DNA of 64,000 nt from Jaltomata sinuosa (GCA_003996215.1 QJPP01000028.1:806001-870000); one strand, 5' to 3'. Shown: positions 1 to 11,323, counted from the stretch's first letter. Numbers and translations: made by a program. The notes: generated by a model not told the origin, from the sequence alone.

Positions 1-268
1 ATATTCACATGGAGGTTTTGAAAATCACTTCAAATAAAACTAATTCAAAATTTATGCAAATTTATAGAAAGTGTCTCCATTAATATTTACTTTTGAAAAC
101 AAATTTTGAGAATTTCGGGCATAAGACACAAAAAAAATCGTGATATAACTATTGCAATATTGTGGTTTGTGTTTATTTGATAAAAGAGAAGTCTGCAGTA
201 CATGTATGTATTTATCAATAAGATAAACCAAATAAACAGTACAATTCATACAATATTTTGTCCAATTA
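1..268. other. Intergenic AT-rich DNA
   Basis: No gene or repeat that I can support. Short open frames here have no recognisable domain and the composition is plain AT-rich plant intergenic DNA. Confidence 0.6.
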
Positions 269-588
269 AGTACTACATCGTTCGTCCTCTTCTTATTGAC
301 TTTTAAAATAAAAATGTTAGTAGTTATTAGTTGTAGTATAAAATTTAACTATGTAATGTGCACTTTTGAATCAATGTCAATTTGAAGTTATTAAAAAACC
401 TTCAATTGTCCATTCCATATCACTAAAGCTTCACATAGTAGGTTCACATTACATTATAAATTTGAAACCAATAAACAAGGTTCATATAAGACCAATGAGC
501 AAACATCAACATATAATGTTGTTAAAAATACTTTTTCCTAAATTTTATATTTTAAAAGTCAACAAGAAGAGGATGTATGAGTTGTACT
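269..588. mobile_element. MITE-like element with ~50-bp inverted ends
   Basis: The left arm (269-315) starts agtac and continues with catcgttcgtcctcttctta. The right arm, read in reverse complement from 588, starts agtac and continues with catcctcttcttgttgac. The arms bound about 320 bp without coding capacity. I could not find a convincing target-site duplication, so the superfamily is open. Confidence 0.5.
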
Positions 589-689
589 ATTTTAATTTAG
601 TTGTGTTTTGATAAACATTTGATGATAGTTCAAGTAAAATAACTCACATACTTGATAATTCAATATGAAACTCAAAAAAAAAAAAATAG

Positions 690-1815
690 ATTTATTTTTG
701 ACACTTAACTCTTTTAGTATGACATATTTTCTAGGGAGTAGGTCGGGGGTTGGGGTGTGGTGGTTGGAGGCGGGGAGGAGGGGCTGGGTGGGTGGGAGGC
801 GTGTAACTAATTTTATTTTTTTTTCTAAAAAAACTTTTTTTTAAAAATAAATTTAAACATTATTTTTTTTTGGGGGGGGGGGGGGGGGGGGCGCTGGTGG
901 GGTGGGGGTCGGGACCAAAAATATTACTCTTTTAAGAAAATAAGTAATTTCTTTTTAAAAAAATTAAAATTGAATTTTGTATGGGATGGGGTGGGGTGGG
1001 GTGGGGGGAGAGAGGGGCGGAGTACCCAAAAATATTTATTTTTTAAAAGTAATCTTTTTAAAAAAATTAAAAATTAAATTTTGGGTGAGGTGGAGGTGAT
1101 AGAGTGGGATGAGGGTTGGGGTTGGGGTAGGGGGTTGGGGTAGGGGGTGGGGGTTGGGGTACCAAAAATATTTCTTTTTTTTTTTAAAAAATAATATTTT
1201 TTTAAGAAAAAAAATTTAAAATTAAATTTTGGGTGGGGGAGGAGGGGGTGGGGTTGGGGGTTGGGGGCGTAGGGTGGGGGTTGAGTGGGATGGGGTGGGG
1301 GGTTGGGGTAAAAAATATTACTTTTTTTAAGAAAAAATATATTTTTTTTGAAAAAAAATTTAAAAAAATTGAGTTTGATGGGTGGAGGTGGTAGTGGTGT
1401 GAAGGGTTTGGGTGGGGGGGGGGAACGGGGAAGTGTTAAAGTGGGGTGGGTGGATGAGTGAGGTAGGATACAAAAAAAATTACTTTTTTTAAAAAAGTTA
1501 ATTTTATTTTTTAAAAAAAGAATTGAAAAAAAAAATTAAAAACTTGATGTGGAGTGGAGGTGGGGTGAAATAGAAAAAATATTTTTTAAAAATTGTGTGA
1601 GGTAGAGGTGAGGGGTGGAGGTAGGGTGAGATTAGGAGGGTGGAGTGGGTGAAATTGTGGTGTTATGAAGGTGAGGACTAGTTTTCCCTACTTTCATTAG
1701 AGAAGTCATTTTCCTTATTTTGGAGGAAAATATTTTTCAAATTTTTTAATCAATCAAACACAAAAAAATTAAAAAACATTTTCCAGAAAATATTTTCCTT
1801 CATACCAAACACACT
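690..1815. repeat. G-rich/A-rich low-complexity element
   Basis: Blocks of GGGGT/GGGGTGG alternate with runs of A and T, including a G run of about 20 at 870-893. The right part (1,680-1,812) carries tttcattagagaagtcatt and ends with aaaatattttccttcatacc, a pattern repeated at 54,720-55,290. This looks like a transposon-derived sequence whose interior expanded into G-rich minisatellite. Ends are approximate. Confidence 0.5.
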
Positions 1816-2639
1816 CTAGTCCTAAATTTGGTCTTGTCTATTTTTGGTTACATTGGATCTACTAAATTATAGAAAGGGATCAAATAATTTTTTGAATGTT
1901 GAAAGATAGCGATTCTATGTTGCGTTTTAAGTACGGTAATGCTCCACACGGTGAATTATTATGAGTGGATAGAGACAAATTTGCATTTATGCTACTCCTT
2001 GAACACTTTTTTTTTTTTGAATTGTGGAAATTTCACTCCGACATGCAATGTGTTTGATTTAATTCACAAGAGAAAACCTTAGTAAGAAAGACAGTGTGTG
2101 ATAAAATCATTATGTCATACTCAAGATTCCCTAGCAAAACGATTAGATCCAGAGTTGGTTGTAGCAAGTAAACCAACTATAAGTTCTAAAACAAGCAATG
2201 AAAAATACGAAAGAATAAGCAGTCAACAAATAGTTCTATTCTGTGATCCTAAAAAGTATTATAAATTATAATAATTAACCATTCAAAATATTTAAAATGC
2301 ACATGAAAGAATCGTTGTTAAAAAAGAATTTATTTGTCACTCAAAACCCAAAATACTATCATATAATTGAAACAAAAATAGTAATAATTATTTGATAAGA
2401 GTTTTCATGTTTTTATAATCTTTTTATTTGGTGAAGTTATACAGATGATTTAGCGAATAATCGTGAATTTCTCTCTCTCAGTAGTTAGCATATTTTCCTC
2501 CTCTAAGTAAATTCTCTTTTTTTTTTACGATCTCACTTTCTAACTTCAAATTATTGTCTTTGAATTAGCTAAATTTTTTTGTTATGTTTAATTGATTTAT
2601 GTATCAGAAAGTAAATTCTTTTGTATCTCATTATTTTAT
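1816..2639. other. Intergenic AT-rich DNA
   Basis: No coding exon, RNA gene or clear repeat seen on either strand. Confidence 0.5.
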
Positions 2640-4275
2640 GAATTTTACGAAATAAATTTAATAACAAGCCTAGTAATATAGCTTGGTTTTAAGCCATTAA
2701 CTTCGTTAAGCCATCTTTGAACATATTCAATATAATTTCACAAAATAAAATCTAATATAGCTTGGTTTTTAGGCATCAACTTTGTTAAGTCACCTCTGAA
2801 CATACTCAGTGGAATCTCATAAAATAGAATATAACAAGAGTAAAATATATATAGATCTTAACATAATTTTTGACGAACAATGATATATCTAATGTAATTT
2901 CATAAAATGAGGTTGCAAAAAGATAGGATATACGAAATAAGTTTATTAATAGGCCTCGTAATATAGCTTGGGTTTTAGGCACCAGTTTCGTTAAGTCGCC
3001 TCTGAACATATTCACTGCAATCTCACAAAGTGAAACAAAAAAAGAAAAAAATATATGTAGAGCTTAAAGTAACTTTTGACGAACAACAATATATCTAATA
3101 TAATTTCATAAAACAAAGTAGGGAAAAGATAGGATACGAAATAAGTTTAATAATAGGCCTTATAATATAGCTTGGTTTTTAGGCACCAACTTCGTTTAAG
3201 TCCGCTCTGAACATATTCAATGTAATATCACAAAAATAAATCTAGAAAGAGTAAAATAGATGTAGATCTTAAAGTAATTTTTGACGAACAATGATATACC
3301 TAACGTAATCCCATAAAATGAGATCGAAAAAAGATAGAATATATGAACTCGTAATATAGCTTGGCTTATAGGCACCAACTTCGTTAAGTCTCCTCTGAAC
3401 ATATTTAGTGTAATCTCACAAAATAAAATCTAAAAAAAAGTAAATATACGTAAATCTTAAAGTAATTTTTGACGAACAACAATATATCTAACGTAATCCC
3501 ATAAAATGAGATCGGAAAAAGATAGATAGAATATACGAACTCGTAATATAGCTTGGCTTTTAGGCACCAGCTTCGTTAAGTCACCTCTGAACATATTCAG
3601 TGTAGTTTCACAAAATGAAATCTAAAAAAAGTAAAGTATACGTAAATCTTAGAGTAATTTTTGACGAACAACAATATATCTAATGTAATCCCATAAAATG
3701 AGATTGAAAAAGATAGATAGAATATACGAACTCGTAATATAGCTTGGCTTTTAGGCACCAGCTTCGTTAAGTCACCTCTGAACATATTCAGTGTAGTTTC
3801 ACAAAATGAAATCTAAAAAAAGTAAAGTATACGTAAATCTTAGAGTAATTTTTGACGAACAACAATATATCTAATGTAATCCCATAAAATGAGATTGAAA
3901 AAGATAGATAGAATATACGAACTCGTAATATAGCTTGGCTTTTAGGCACCAGCTTCGTTAAGTCACCTCTGAACATATTCAGTGTAATTTCACAAAATGA
4001 AATCTAAAAAAAGTAAAGTATACGTAAATCTTAAAGTAATTTTTGACGAACAACAATATATCTAATGTAATCCCATATAATGAGATCGAAAAAAGATAGA
4101 ATATACGAACTCGTAATATAGCTTGGCTTTTAGGCACCAACTTCGTTAAGTCCCCTCTGAACATATTTAGTGTAGTTTCACAAAATGAAATCTAAAAAAA
4201 GTAAAGTATACGTAAATCTTAAAGTAATTATTAACGAACAATAATATATCTAATGTAATCCCACAAAACGATGCC
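2640..4275. repeat. Tandem array, ~187-207-bp unit, about 8 copies
   Basis: A unit containing aatatagcttggcttttagg, then cacc, cttcgttaagtc and ctctgaacata recurs with the last motif near 2,791, 2,998, 3,203, 3,392, 3,587, 3,778, 3,969 and 4,156. A short partial copy precedes it. The units at about 3,597-3,787 and 3,788-3,978 appear identical, so duplication is recent there, while the left copies are diverged and longer. The minus-strand 61-69 codon frames beginning MFRGDLTKLVP are products of the repeat, not genes. The array ends about 150 bp before the UPP start codon. Confidence 0.9.
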
Positions 4276-4421
4276 GAAAAAAAAATAGGTAAAACCCCAT
4301 ATTAGGAACCGTTAAGCTTATGTAGAACCCTTCTTCACCAGTTTCCGAAAAATCAGCACATAGATACCCAATCCACCTACGATTCTACTCTCAGCTTAAC
4401 TTTTTTTTTTTTTTACTACCA

Positions 4422-7400
4422 ATGGCGTGCCACTCCCTTATTTATACCTACCCCCACCCCCACCCCCACCCCCACCCCCATACACCCCCCGACCCCCCTC
4501 TCTCCTCCGCCGCTTCATACTATCGGCAAAATCTCCCTACACTCAATTTTCATTACAAAAAGGTACTTTAATTAACCCCACTTAACAACCCATTAAGCCC
4601 CTTTTTGTATATAATATATATGTTTAGTGAATTTGTTTTGGGGTGTATTTAATACCCTTTTACGGGTTTTCCTTTTTTTAGTGCATTTTATGATTTTTGA
4701 GAAATCAAGAATTCATGTAATCTTTGGGATAAAAGTTAGTAGATTTTTCTGCTTTTTTTTTTGGGTGTAGGTTTGTGATTTTCAGACTCGAAGGAAGAGT
4801 GTGGTTTGTTCAATGGCGGCGGAGAACAAAGTGATTTCTGGTGATAGAATGCTGGTAAAGTTTCACTCTTTTAATGTGTTTTGTTTGGTTGTTTAGAATT
4901 TGGGTTTGGCGTAGCTGGTAAAGTTGATGACATGTGATAAGGAGGTCACTTGTTCGAGCCGTGGAACAGTCTCTTGTAGAAATGCACTTGCCAGAAATGT
5001 AGGTTAAGACTGCGGGAGCTTAGTGAACCGGGCTGTCCTTTTTAAGGAATTTGATGGGAATCTTTTGTTTTGGATTTTCTTTTAAACTCTTTCTGATGAT
5101 GGGACAAAATGTTTTTTCTAGTAAACAAATAGAGAAATTATTTAATTGAAATTGGTTATGTTGTAATGTTAGTTAATTAATATTTTTTTGGTTATTATTT
5201 AGGTGTTTGTTCCGCCACATCCTCTGATTAAGCACTGGGTTTCGGTTCTTCGAAATGAGCAGACGCCTTGCCCCGTTTTCAGTATGTGAAGATCTTCTAA
5301 TTGATATATAATTATTTTCATTCAAGAAATTATACTGCTTAAATTAACTTTTGTTTGTTAGAAGTTACACTGAACTGGACATGAAGAAAGATAGTTAGTG
5401 AGGGGTGAAGTCTTGAGTCTGTTCTGAAGTTCATCACTGTCTTTAAGTACTGAAAAGAGTTTGGGGCTAAAATTGTCCCTTAACTATTAGAGTAGGTTCA
5501 TTTTGGTCCTTCAAATATAACTATGAGCATATTTAGTCCCTTAACTTTACTAAAGTGGAGCACTTTTGATCTCCCTAACAAAATCCGTTTAAAAATAACG
5601 GTGTTAAACCCATGTGGCACCCACGTGACTTGTAAAATACAAGCCCATAGAGGTTAAGTGTTAGCTATTATGAGAATATATTTAATTTTGTACGCTCTTA
5701 AACACAATTAAGAAGAAATTCACACACTCTTCACCAAATTACTAGCTACGTCACTGACTTTAAGACCATTTTGTTACTGCATTTAAGAAAATGGTTATTT
5801 TTTTTTGAGTGGGCAGATTATTGTGTTCTAAAGTATTGTCTTCAAATATAAATAGCTACTACTATATTAATCCTAAAAAATTAAGAAGACAAGAAAGAAA
5901 GAAAATGTATATCAATTAAGAAAGAGATAACACTATCAAATTTACACCGTTAGAAAATTATCCTTTCCGCTAATTTTTAACATTATTATGTTAGGAAGAC
6001 AAAAAATGCTTCACTTTAGTAAAGTTAAGGGACTAAATATGCTCAGGATTATATTTGAGGGACCAAAATAAACCTACTCTAATAGATGAGGGATAATTTT
6101 AGCCCTTTGCTCTACTGAAAATATTAAGTTGCACCATTTTGAAATTTATTCCTAAACAGGAGACGTAATTTGGGTCTACCTCATCTCATTTTGGCACCTT
6201 CAATCGTGATAGTGTTGGACCTACTAAAAAGTATATTTTGAGGTGTATGCCGGACATGGCCAAACCATCTCAGGATTGCCCTTTGTGTTGTGTTACATGC
6301 ACCTTTTATTGGATGCAACCATTGCTGATATTGTCTAATACTGTATGGCCGTACATCCATCATAATGTCTACATTTATAAGTCACTCGTCTTGCGGCTTA
6401 TCGGGCCTTAAAGACCGAATGTTTGCTCTTATATTACATTGTTAGTCTCACAGCAATTGCATAGAACTTACTTTTCATTTGTTAGCTATCTTCCTATCGC
6501 ATACACAGTCAAGTAACTATAAGGAGCTAGAGAAGCACCTAGCGATATGACTTTAGGCAAGAAGTCAAAGCATGTTTAGGACCTGAGAATTTCTAGGCTT
6601 TCTCAAATCACATTAATGTTGTACTATGTCCATATCGTCAGACTCTAATTATTCTTTGCTTAAAATGTCTGATTAGACTGGTACTTATCTTCAATCCATT
6701 CTGCATGTATGGTACAGATTTGGCTGTCTTTTTTGATATTGTATATATCAATTGGCTGTTTTCCTTGTAGAGAATGCCATGGCTGAGCTTGGTAGATTGC
6801 TTATGTATGAAGCTTCAAGAGATTGGTTGGTGAGTTATGATAGTGTGTGTTTTTCGTTATTATGTATGAAAACCCTATTAGTGTAAAAGTATAAATTCAT
6901 TAAATGTAGCAAAGTTGGATGTTCAAATTGAAAATGACTTCATTTTGTTCAGATGTTTATGCAATTGAAGTAAAACAAACCACCCTTATCTATGAGTCAT
7001 ATCGATGCCAATGGTTTTATGAACAATCTTTCTTGCCAAATATTGGCTTAAATACCTATCGTCATCATTGCAGCCTACCGTAGCAGGAGAGATCCAGTCA
7101 CCAATGGGTGTTGCATCTGTGGAATTCGTTGATCCAAGGGAACCTGTTGCAGTAAGCTTTCAATTTTCTGCATCTTTGTAGTCCAAAAAATTCAGCTATC
7201 GCTTTTTATTGACTCTTTCTTCTCCGGCCTCCCGATTCGTTCATGACATGGTTATCAATTTTGGTTTCTTTACGGGAACCTAATGACTAAACAACTCTGG
7301 TGTTTGTGGTTTTTATCATGTATTTGTGAGAAGCAGTCTTTCATAAAAGATAATTTGAAGATATGCCAGTGTCAATCATGCACCTATTTCCTTGCTTTAC

Positions 7401-10254
7401 AGATTGTTCCCATTTTGAGAGCTGGGCTGGCTCTTGCAGAGCATGCATCATCTATTTTGCCAGCAACAAAAACATATCATCTGGGTAAGGACAAGTTATG
7501 ATCACTTTTAGCATCGTAAACTAGAATCTCTTATTTTCCCAACCTGCTGGTGTGGGTATCCATCCGGGTACAAATTATAGATAAGTTTGGTGATTGAATC
7601 TTAAGGTGATTGTACTTATAATGGCGTGACAGTCTACTGCTTCATACGATTGTCACGAACAAGATAACACTGACTTATATGCATAGAATCCCTACCATTC
7701 AAAACAGAGTTTCATTTTCAATCATGTTTAAAACTATGTCAATCTAAGTTCCAAATGTAGTCCTGCACTTTGCTCTGTTTGTGTTTTTTCCATTCTCTCA
7801 TGATTTTAATTCTTCTTTTCATCCTCAAATTAAGGAGTAAGCAGAAACGAAGAAACACTTCAGCCCTCTGTATACTTGAACAAGTAAGTATCTTTGTTGA
7901 AGTTGGACTGTTGCTTACTATTGTATCACGTGGCACTAGGTTTCTGTATGAATTATGACGTGCTTTCGTACAATAAGTACACATTGTTGCTCCATTTCTT
8001 CTTTTACTTGAGCTGGGATTACCTTGTGTCTTTGGCCACCGAACTTTGGGGTAAATTTTGTAACTCTTTTCGTCCATTCCTTAGGTTGCCTGATAAATTT
8101 CCTGAAGGTTCTCGTGTGATTGTTGTGGATCCAATGCTGGCAACTGGTACCAACACTTTCCCCCCTATATTTCTGTAATTTTCATAATTAAGGAACTCTA
8201 CCTTCACAAGGTAGAGGTAAGGCTGCATACACACTGCCCTCACTAGACCCCCCACTTGTGGGACTACAGTGGTTATGTTGTTGTTGTCATAATTAAGGAA
8301 CTCGTGGTCCACATATCGGTTCTCTATTTTCACTCTATCGAAATGCTGAGATTGTACCAGTAACTTGTCCAAAACAAGGTCTGGGTTGAGCATTGCAGAA
8401 TATTGTACTTGTATCTCTTATCTTGCAACATAAATTTGTCCCCTTGACGCTGTAGGGATGTAATATCAGTTAAGCACTTCCTTTAACATAACAAATAACT
8501 GTTAGGTTAGGCATATATTTTCCAGTTCGTGTCCTGGACTACGCTTGCTCTACTCCATTTATATTGGTATCTCATTCTCTGAATTGTTTTCTGTCTTGCG
8601 CTGCCAAATTGCTGAAGTGCGAGCTGAATTTATAAACAATTCTAGGCTCCATCTTTGTGGGCTTTAATTTATGCAGTATTTGTTGGAGTAGAGCCACTTA
8701 GTTTCTTATAACAGACCTGCTTAAATTATTCAAGTGGATGATGTGTTCAGCAATTCTGCTGAAGTAATACACCATAACTGCACCCAAGGGTGTGACTTAG
8801 TGGTAAGTTACCAGTTTCAAAAAAAACAAAAAAGGGTGTGGCCTAGTGGTCAATGAAGTGGGTTGAGCACCATGAGGTTTCAGTTTTAAATCCAGCAGAG
8901 ACAACACTAGGTGATTTCTCTTCATCTGTTCTAGCCTTGGTGGACAGAGTTACCTTGGTACATGTTCCTGGTGGGAGGTGGCAGGTATCCCGTGAAATTA
9001 GTTGAGATACGCGCAGCTGGCTCGGACACCACGGTTATCAAAAAAAAAATACAACATAACCAATTTCTCTCCCCTTCCTAGTTTATGAGTTGGAGCTCTA
9101 GGTTCTTTAATCAGAGCTAGTAACCAAGATCGCATAGGGGGTGTAACAACCTTAGTCCTAGTAAGTATTCAAGGCTCTGCGCATTCTTTGTGAGTCTTGT
9201 GATGGAATGGAAGTACTTCCCCTGGAAATCCTCTCCAAGGAGTCTAGATTAATTTGCTACCGGACTTGGTCTGTCTTTTTGTGGCAAACATTTGTCTTTT
9301 CCTTCATTTCAGTTTGTGTAGTTGAATGAGTGTATCTCGTGGAATGTATGGACAGACATGTATAGTCTCGTGGTAGTAGCTATAAATCCTAAAGTCTTAT
9401 GCTTTAAAAGTAATTGTCACCCGATTTGTTTTCTCATCTGACTGGATTCTCTGCATCTTCCTAGGTGGTACAATAGTTGCAGCTATTGACCTAATAAAGG
9501 AACGTGGGGTTGACAATAGTCAGATTAAAGTGGTATGTTCCCAACATATTTATTCATTTATGTTTATTTGCTAACATATTTGTTTGCTCCAGATATTGCG
9601 ACTGATATTTTGCCGCAAACCTTGCATGTTTAAATACTCAGTCAGTTGTGACTACCCCTCTCTTTGGTCTGTCAAGCAGTTATAGATTTTGCTACAAGCA
9701 TTTTCGGAAAACCTCATCTTGAAACATGTGTAAAACAATGGACCAACTCTATGAGTTTAGGTCGCTAATATACTTTTCAATACTCGATACATACTGAACT
9801 GGAAATATTCTGAATGAACATTGCTTCAGCGAGTGTTAGTTTTGAATTTTCGATGTCTCTAGTTACATTTATGTTTTCAACTCGCTAATTGCATGACTTG
9901 TATCATTCAGATATGTGCAGTGGCTGCTCCTCCAGCTCTCACAAAGCTCAGTGAGAAGTTTCCACGGTGACAACTACTTTAACAACTCAGTCTATATCTA
10001 TCTTCTGTATTTGAATAATTTCAGTAGATTTTCTCAATTCTTGTTTCTCGGTTTTGCAGATTACACGTATATGCTGGAATACTTGACCCAACTGTTAATG
10101 AGAAAGGGTAACCAATCTTTGAACAACCTTTTACCTTGTTCACTTCTCTAGATTAGCTCACCTGCATCATGCCATTACTGTTTTCTGCTCTATAATTTTC
10201 AGGTTTATTATCCCCGGATTGGGAGATGCTGGAGACCGTAGCTTTGGCACATGA
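4422..10254 (+). CDS. UPP: Uracil phosphoribosyltransferase, plastid (12 exons)
   Basis: Makes UMP from uracil and PRPP in plastid pyrimidine salvage. Exons: 4422-4562, 4786-4854 (or from 4771), 5203-5281, 6771-6829, 7074-7151, 7403-7484, 7835-7883, 8085-8146, 9465-9532, 9911-9966, 10060-10107, 10203-10254. All junctions are GT-AG and phases add up to 280 aa (285 with the alternative acceptor). Residues 1-60 are a Ser/Arg-rich transit peptide with five Pro-His repeats. The mature part begins near MAAENKV and continues with MLVFVPPHPLIKHW. The PRPP loop VIVVDPMLATGGT is at 197-209 and the uracil-binding GLGDAGDR at 269-276. Family match to Arabidopsis UPP is close from memory. The mature-region ATG at 4813 could also be a start for a shorter, untargeted form. 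Several introns carry transposons. Confidence 0.93.
4452..4490 (+). repeat. (CCCCCA)n microsatellite inside UPP exon 1
   Basis: Hexamer repeats of C5A are in frame and encode alternating Pro and His in the predicted transit peptide. The strand is also a potential i-motif/G-quadruplex former. Confidence 0.85.
4905..5046 (+). mobile_element. tRNA-derived SINE in UPP intron 2
   Basis: A pol III A-box-like tagctggtaaag at the head, a B-box-like gttcgagcc, and a 3' end reading accgggctgtccttttt are typical of a Solanaceae SINE family. The body is shortened internally. Related copies are at 21,060-21,180, 21,371-21,490 and 53,535-53,605. Confidence 0.7.
5457..6112. mobile_element. Mutator-like MITE with 9-bp TSD, UPP intron 3
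   Basis: Inverted termini of about 100 bp (left starts gagtttggggctaaaattgt, right reads gagcaaagggctaaaattat in reverse complement) are flanked on both sides by tactgaaaa (5448-5456 and 6113-6121). A 9-bp duplication with long inverted repeats indicates a MULE-type non-autonomous element. No transposase frame. Confidence 0.88.
6150..6420 (-). pseudogene. LINE reverse-transcriptase 3' remnant
   Basis: The minus-strand frame at 6181-6363 includes ILRWFGHVRHTP followed by GAKMR and then a Gly/Arg-Pro segment just beyond its stop. This is the conserved C-terminal end of plant LINE ORF2 proteins (the intact LINE here has LRWFGHVRRRG and RGRGRPKKYW). It is a dead fragment in UPP intron 3. Confidence 0.6.
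8197..8290 (+). mobile_element. RTE/SINE 3' tail ending in TTG repeats
   Basis: The stretch from tctaccttcacaaggtagag through gtgggactacagtggttatg and a short gttgttgttg tail matches the last ~110 bp of the RTE LINE at 49,311-49,424. It is either a severely 5'-truncated LINE or a SINE using that LINE's tail. Located in UPP intron 8. Confidence 0.65.
8780..9050 (+). mobile_element. tRNA-derived SINE, full copy plus truncated head
   Basis: A complete copy begins at about 8,834 (agggtgtggcctagtgg), carries a degraded B box (cagttttaaatcc), a ggtgggaggtggcaggtatc core, and ends accacggttatc plus an A run. A broken head of a second copy (aagggtgtgacttagtgg) lies just upstream at 8,787. Same family as 16,146-16,223 and 62,749-62,970. 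In UPP intron 8. Confidence 0.75.
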
Positions 10255-11026
10255 AGTAACGTGAATCTGCTGACGACAATTTCTTGCCATATCATTCTTT
10301 ATAGAAGTGAAACACGCCTTGTGATGGCGCGAGTTGGGCATTGACCCCCCCATGTTGCTCATCTTTTTTTCCACCATATCATTATTTCCCAATTTTGGAA
10401 CCTTGAGGTACTTTATATATATACCTATATGGCTTTAATATCTGATATGCAAGAAGTGAAAATTCATGAAAGAGATCATATCGCATATATGGATAATAAA
10501 ATACAAAGTAGATGTACTCTTTTTGTTTTCCTATTGTGTACTATTATTATACATGCAAGTCCACTTGTTCTTTTAACAAAAGCTGATAGTTCTAGGAAGA
10601 CCAGTAAGCTAAACTCTTGCATAAACACTATCATATATTTGCTGCCTTTAGTCTAAACATCACTGTAAAAATTTTAATGTACGCTGAATTATCTTGACTT
10701 CTTTATATATTGAATTTCCTTAATAAAAATTCTCACTCCGCCACTGCCTAACTGATTATGACTTGCTCTTTCTATAGATCTCTAAGCACTAAACAGATGA
10801 CAATACAATTGACACACACATATTCATCCAAAGAACATGGGACAAAATGATGATAAGAAACAATGGAAGTGCATATGTAAGTACACTCATAATCACTAAT
10901 CAAAAAGCTAGTAGAAGATTAAGCTAAAGTATAGCAAAAGATATCGAAACTTGTCCTTAAACTATAGCATAAAAGTAAACTATCAAATGAATTTTTTTTC
11001 TAGAGTTTGAATTGCATATTCACTAG
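10255..11026. other. UPP 3' flank
   Basis: Contains the UPP 3' untranslated region. An open frame at 10,429-10,656 has a hydrophobic stretch but no family that I recognise and no supporting gene structure; I do not call it. Confidence 0.5.
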
Positions 11027-11147
11027 CTATGCTGCTCGGACTCTTCAAAAATGTCAATGAATGCGTGTCGGATTCTTCAAAAGTAGTGTATTTTTAGAGA
11101 ATCCGACACGGGTGCAGCATCGAAAGTGAAGAGTCCACGCAACTTAG
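11027..11147. mobile_element. Foldback hAT-type MITE, 121 bp, 8-bp TSD
   Basis: Starts ctatgctgctcggactcttc and ends with the imperfect complement gagtccacgcaacttag, so almost the whole element folds on itself. The flanking octamer ttcactag occurs at 11,019-11,026 and 11,148-11,155. Half of a related element is at about 34,005-34,065. Confidence 0.8.
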
Positions 11148-11155
11148 TTCACTAG

Positions 11156-11323
11156 TCACATGCCGCCATAACCACCATCACAAGTGCAAGCACCAGTGCC
11201 ACTGTTTTTATCACCTTGAGAACTTGGCTTGCTACTCAGACAACAACAGAGGAGACCTAACAGTAACATAATAATCCATACAGAAGCTAAAGCCTCTACA
11301 TATTTCATGTCATGATATCCCAT
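11156..11323 (-). CDS. Candidate 55-aa membrane peptide, Cys/Gly-rich tail
   Basis: Not a family I recognise. The frame starts MGYHDMKYVEALAS, has one strongly hydrophobic segment (residues 16-28, VWIIMLLLGLLCC) with a Cys triplet at its end, then a hydrophilic Ser/Gly/Asn tail ending GACTCDGGYGGM. A TATA-like tatataat lies on the minus strand about 130 bp upstream of the ATG (near 11,450-11,460), leaving room for a pyrimidine-rich leader. A MITE target duplication abuts the stop codon. Short length means it could be chance; composition and organisation argue for a real small secreted or tail-anchored peptide. Confidence 0.42.
   Translation of the reverse strand: MGYHDMKYVEALASVWIIMLLLGLLCCCLSSKPSSQGDKNSGTGACTCDGGYGGM

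Noticed and set aside
2806..4164. Five similar minus-strand ORFs beginning MFRGDLTKLVP
   Set aside because: They are the same frame of a tandem DNA repeat; length follows repeat phase and there is no gene structure.
4440..4490. C-rich repeats as a CRISPR-like or satellite array
   Set aside because: Simple hexamer microsatellite inside a coding exon; no spacers.
7739..8393. ORFs overlapping UPP introns 6-8 on both strands
   Set aside because: They cross verified exon-intron borders of UPP and have no domain; shadows.
10429..10656. 75-codon ORF with a hydrophobic segment downstream of UPP
   Set aside because: No recognised family, ordinary AT-rich context, likely in or after the UPP 3' region.
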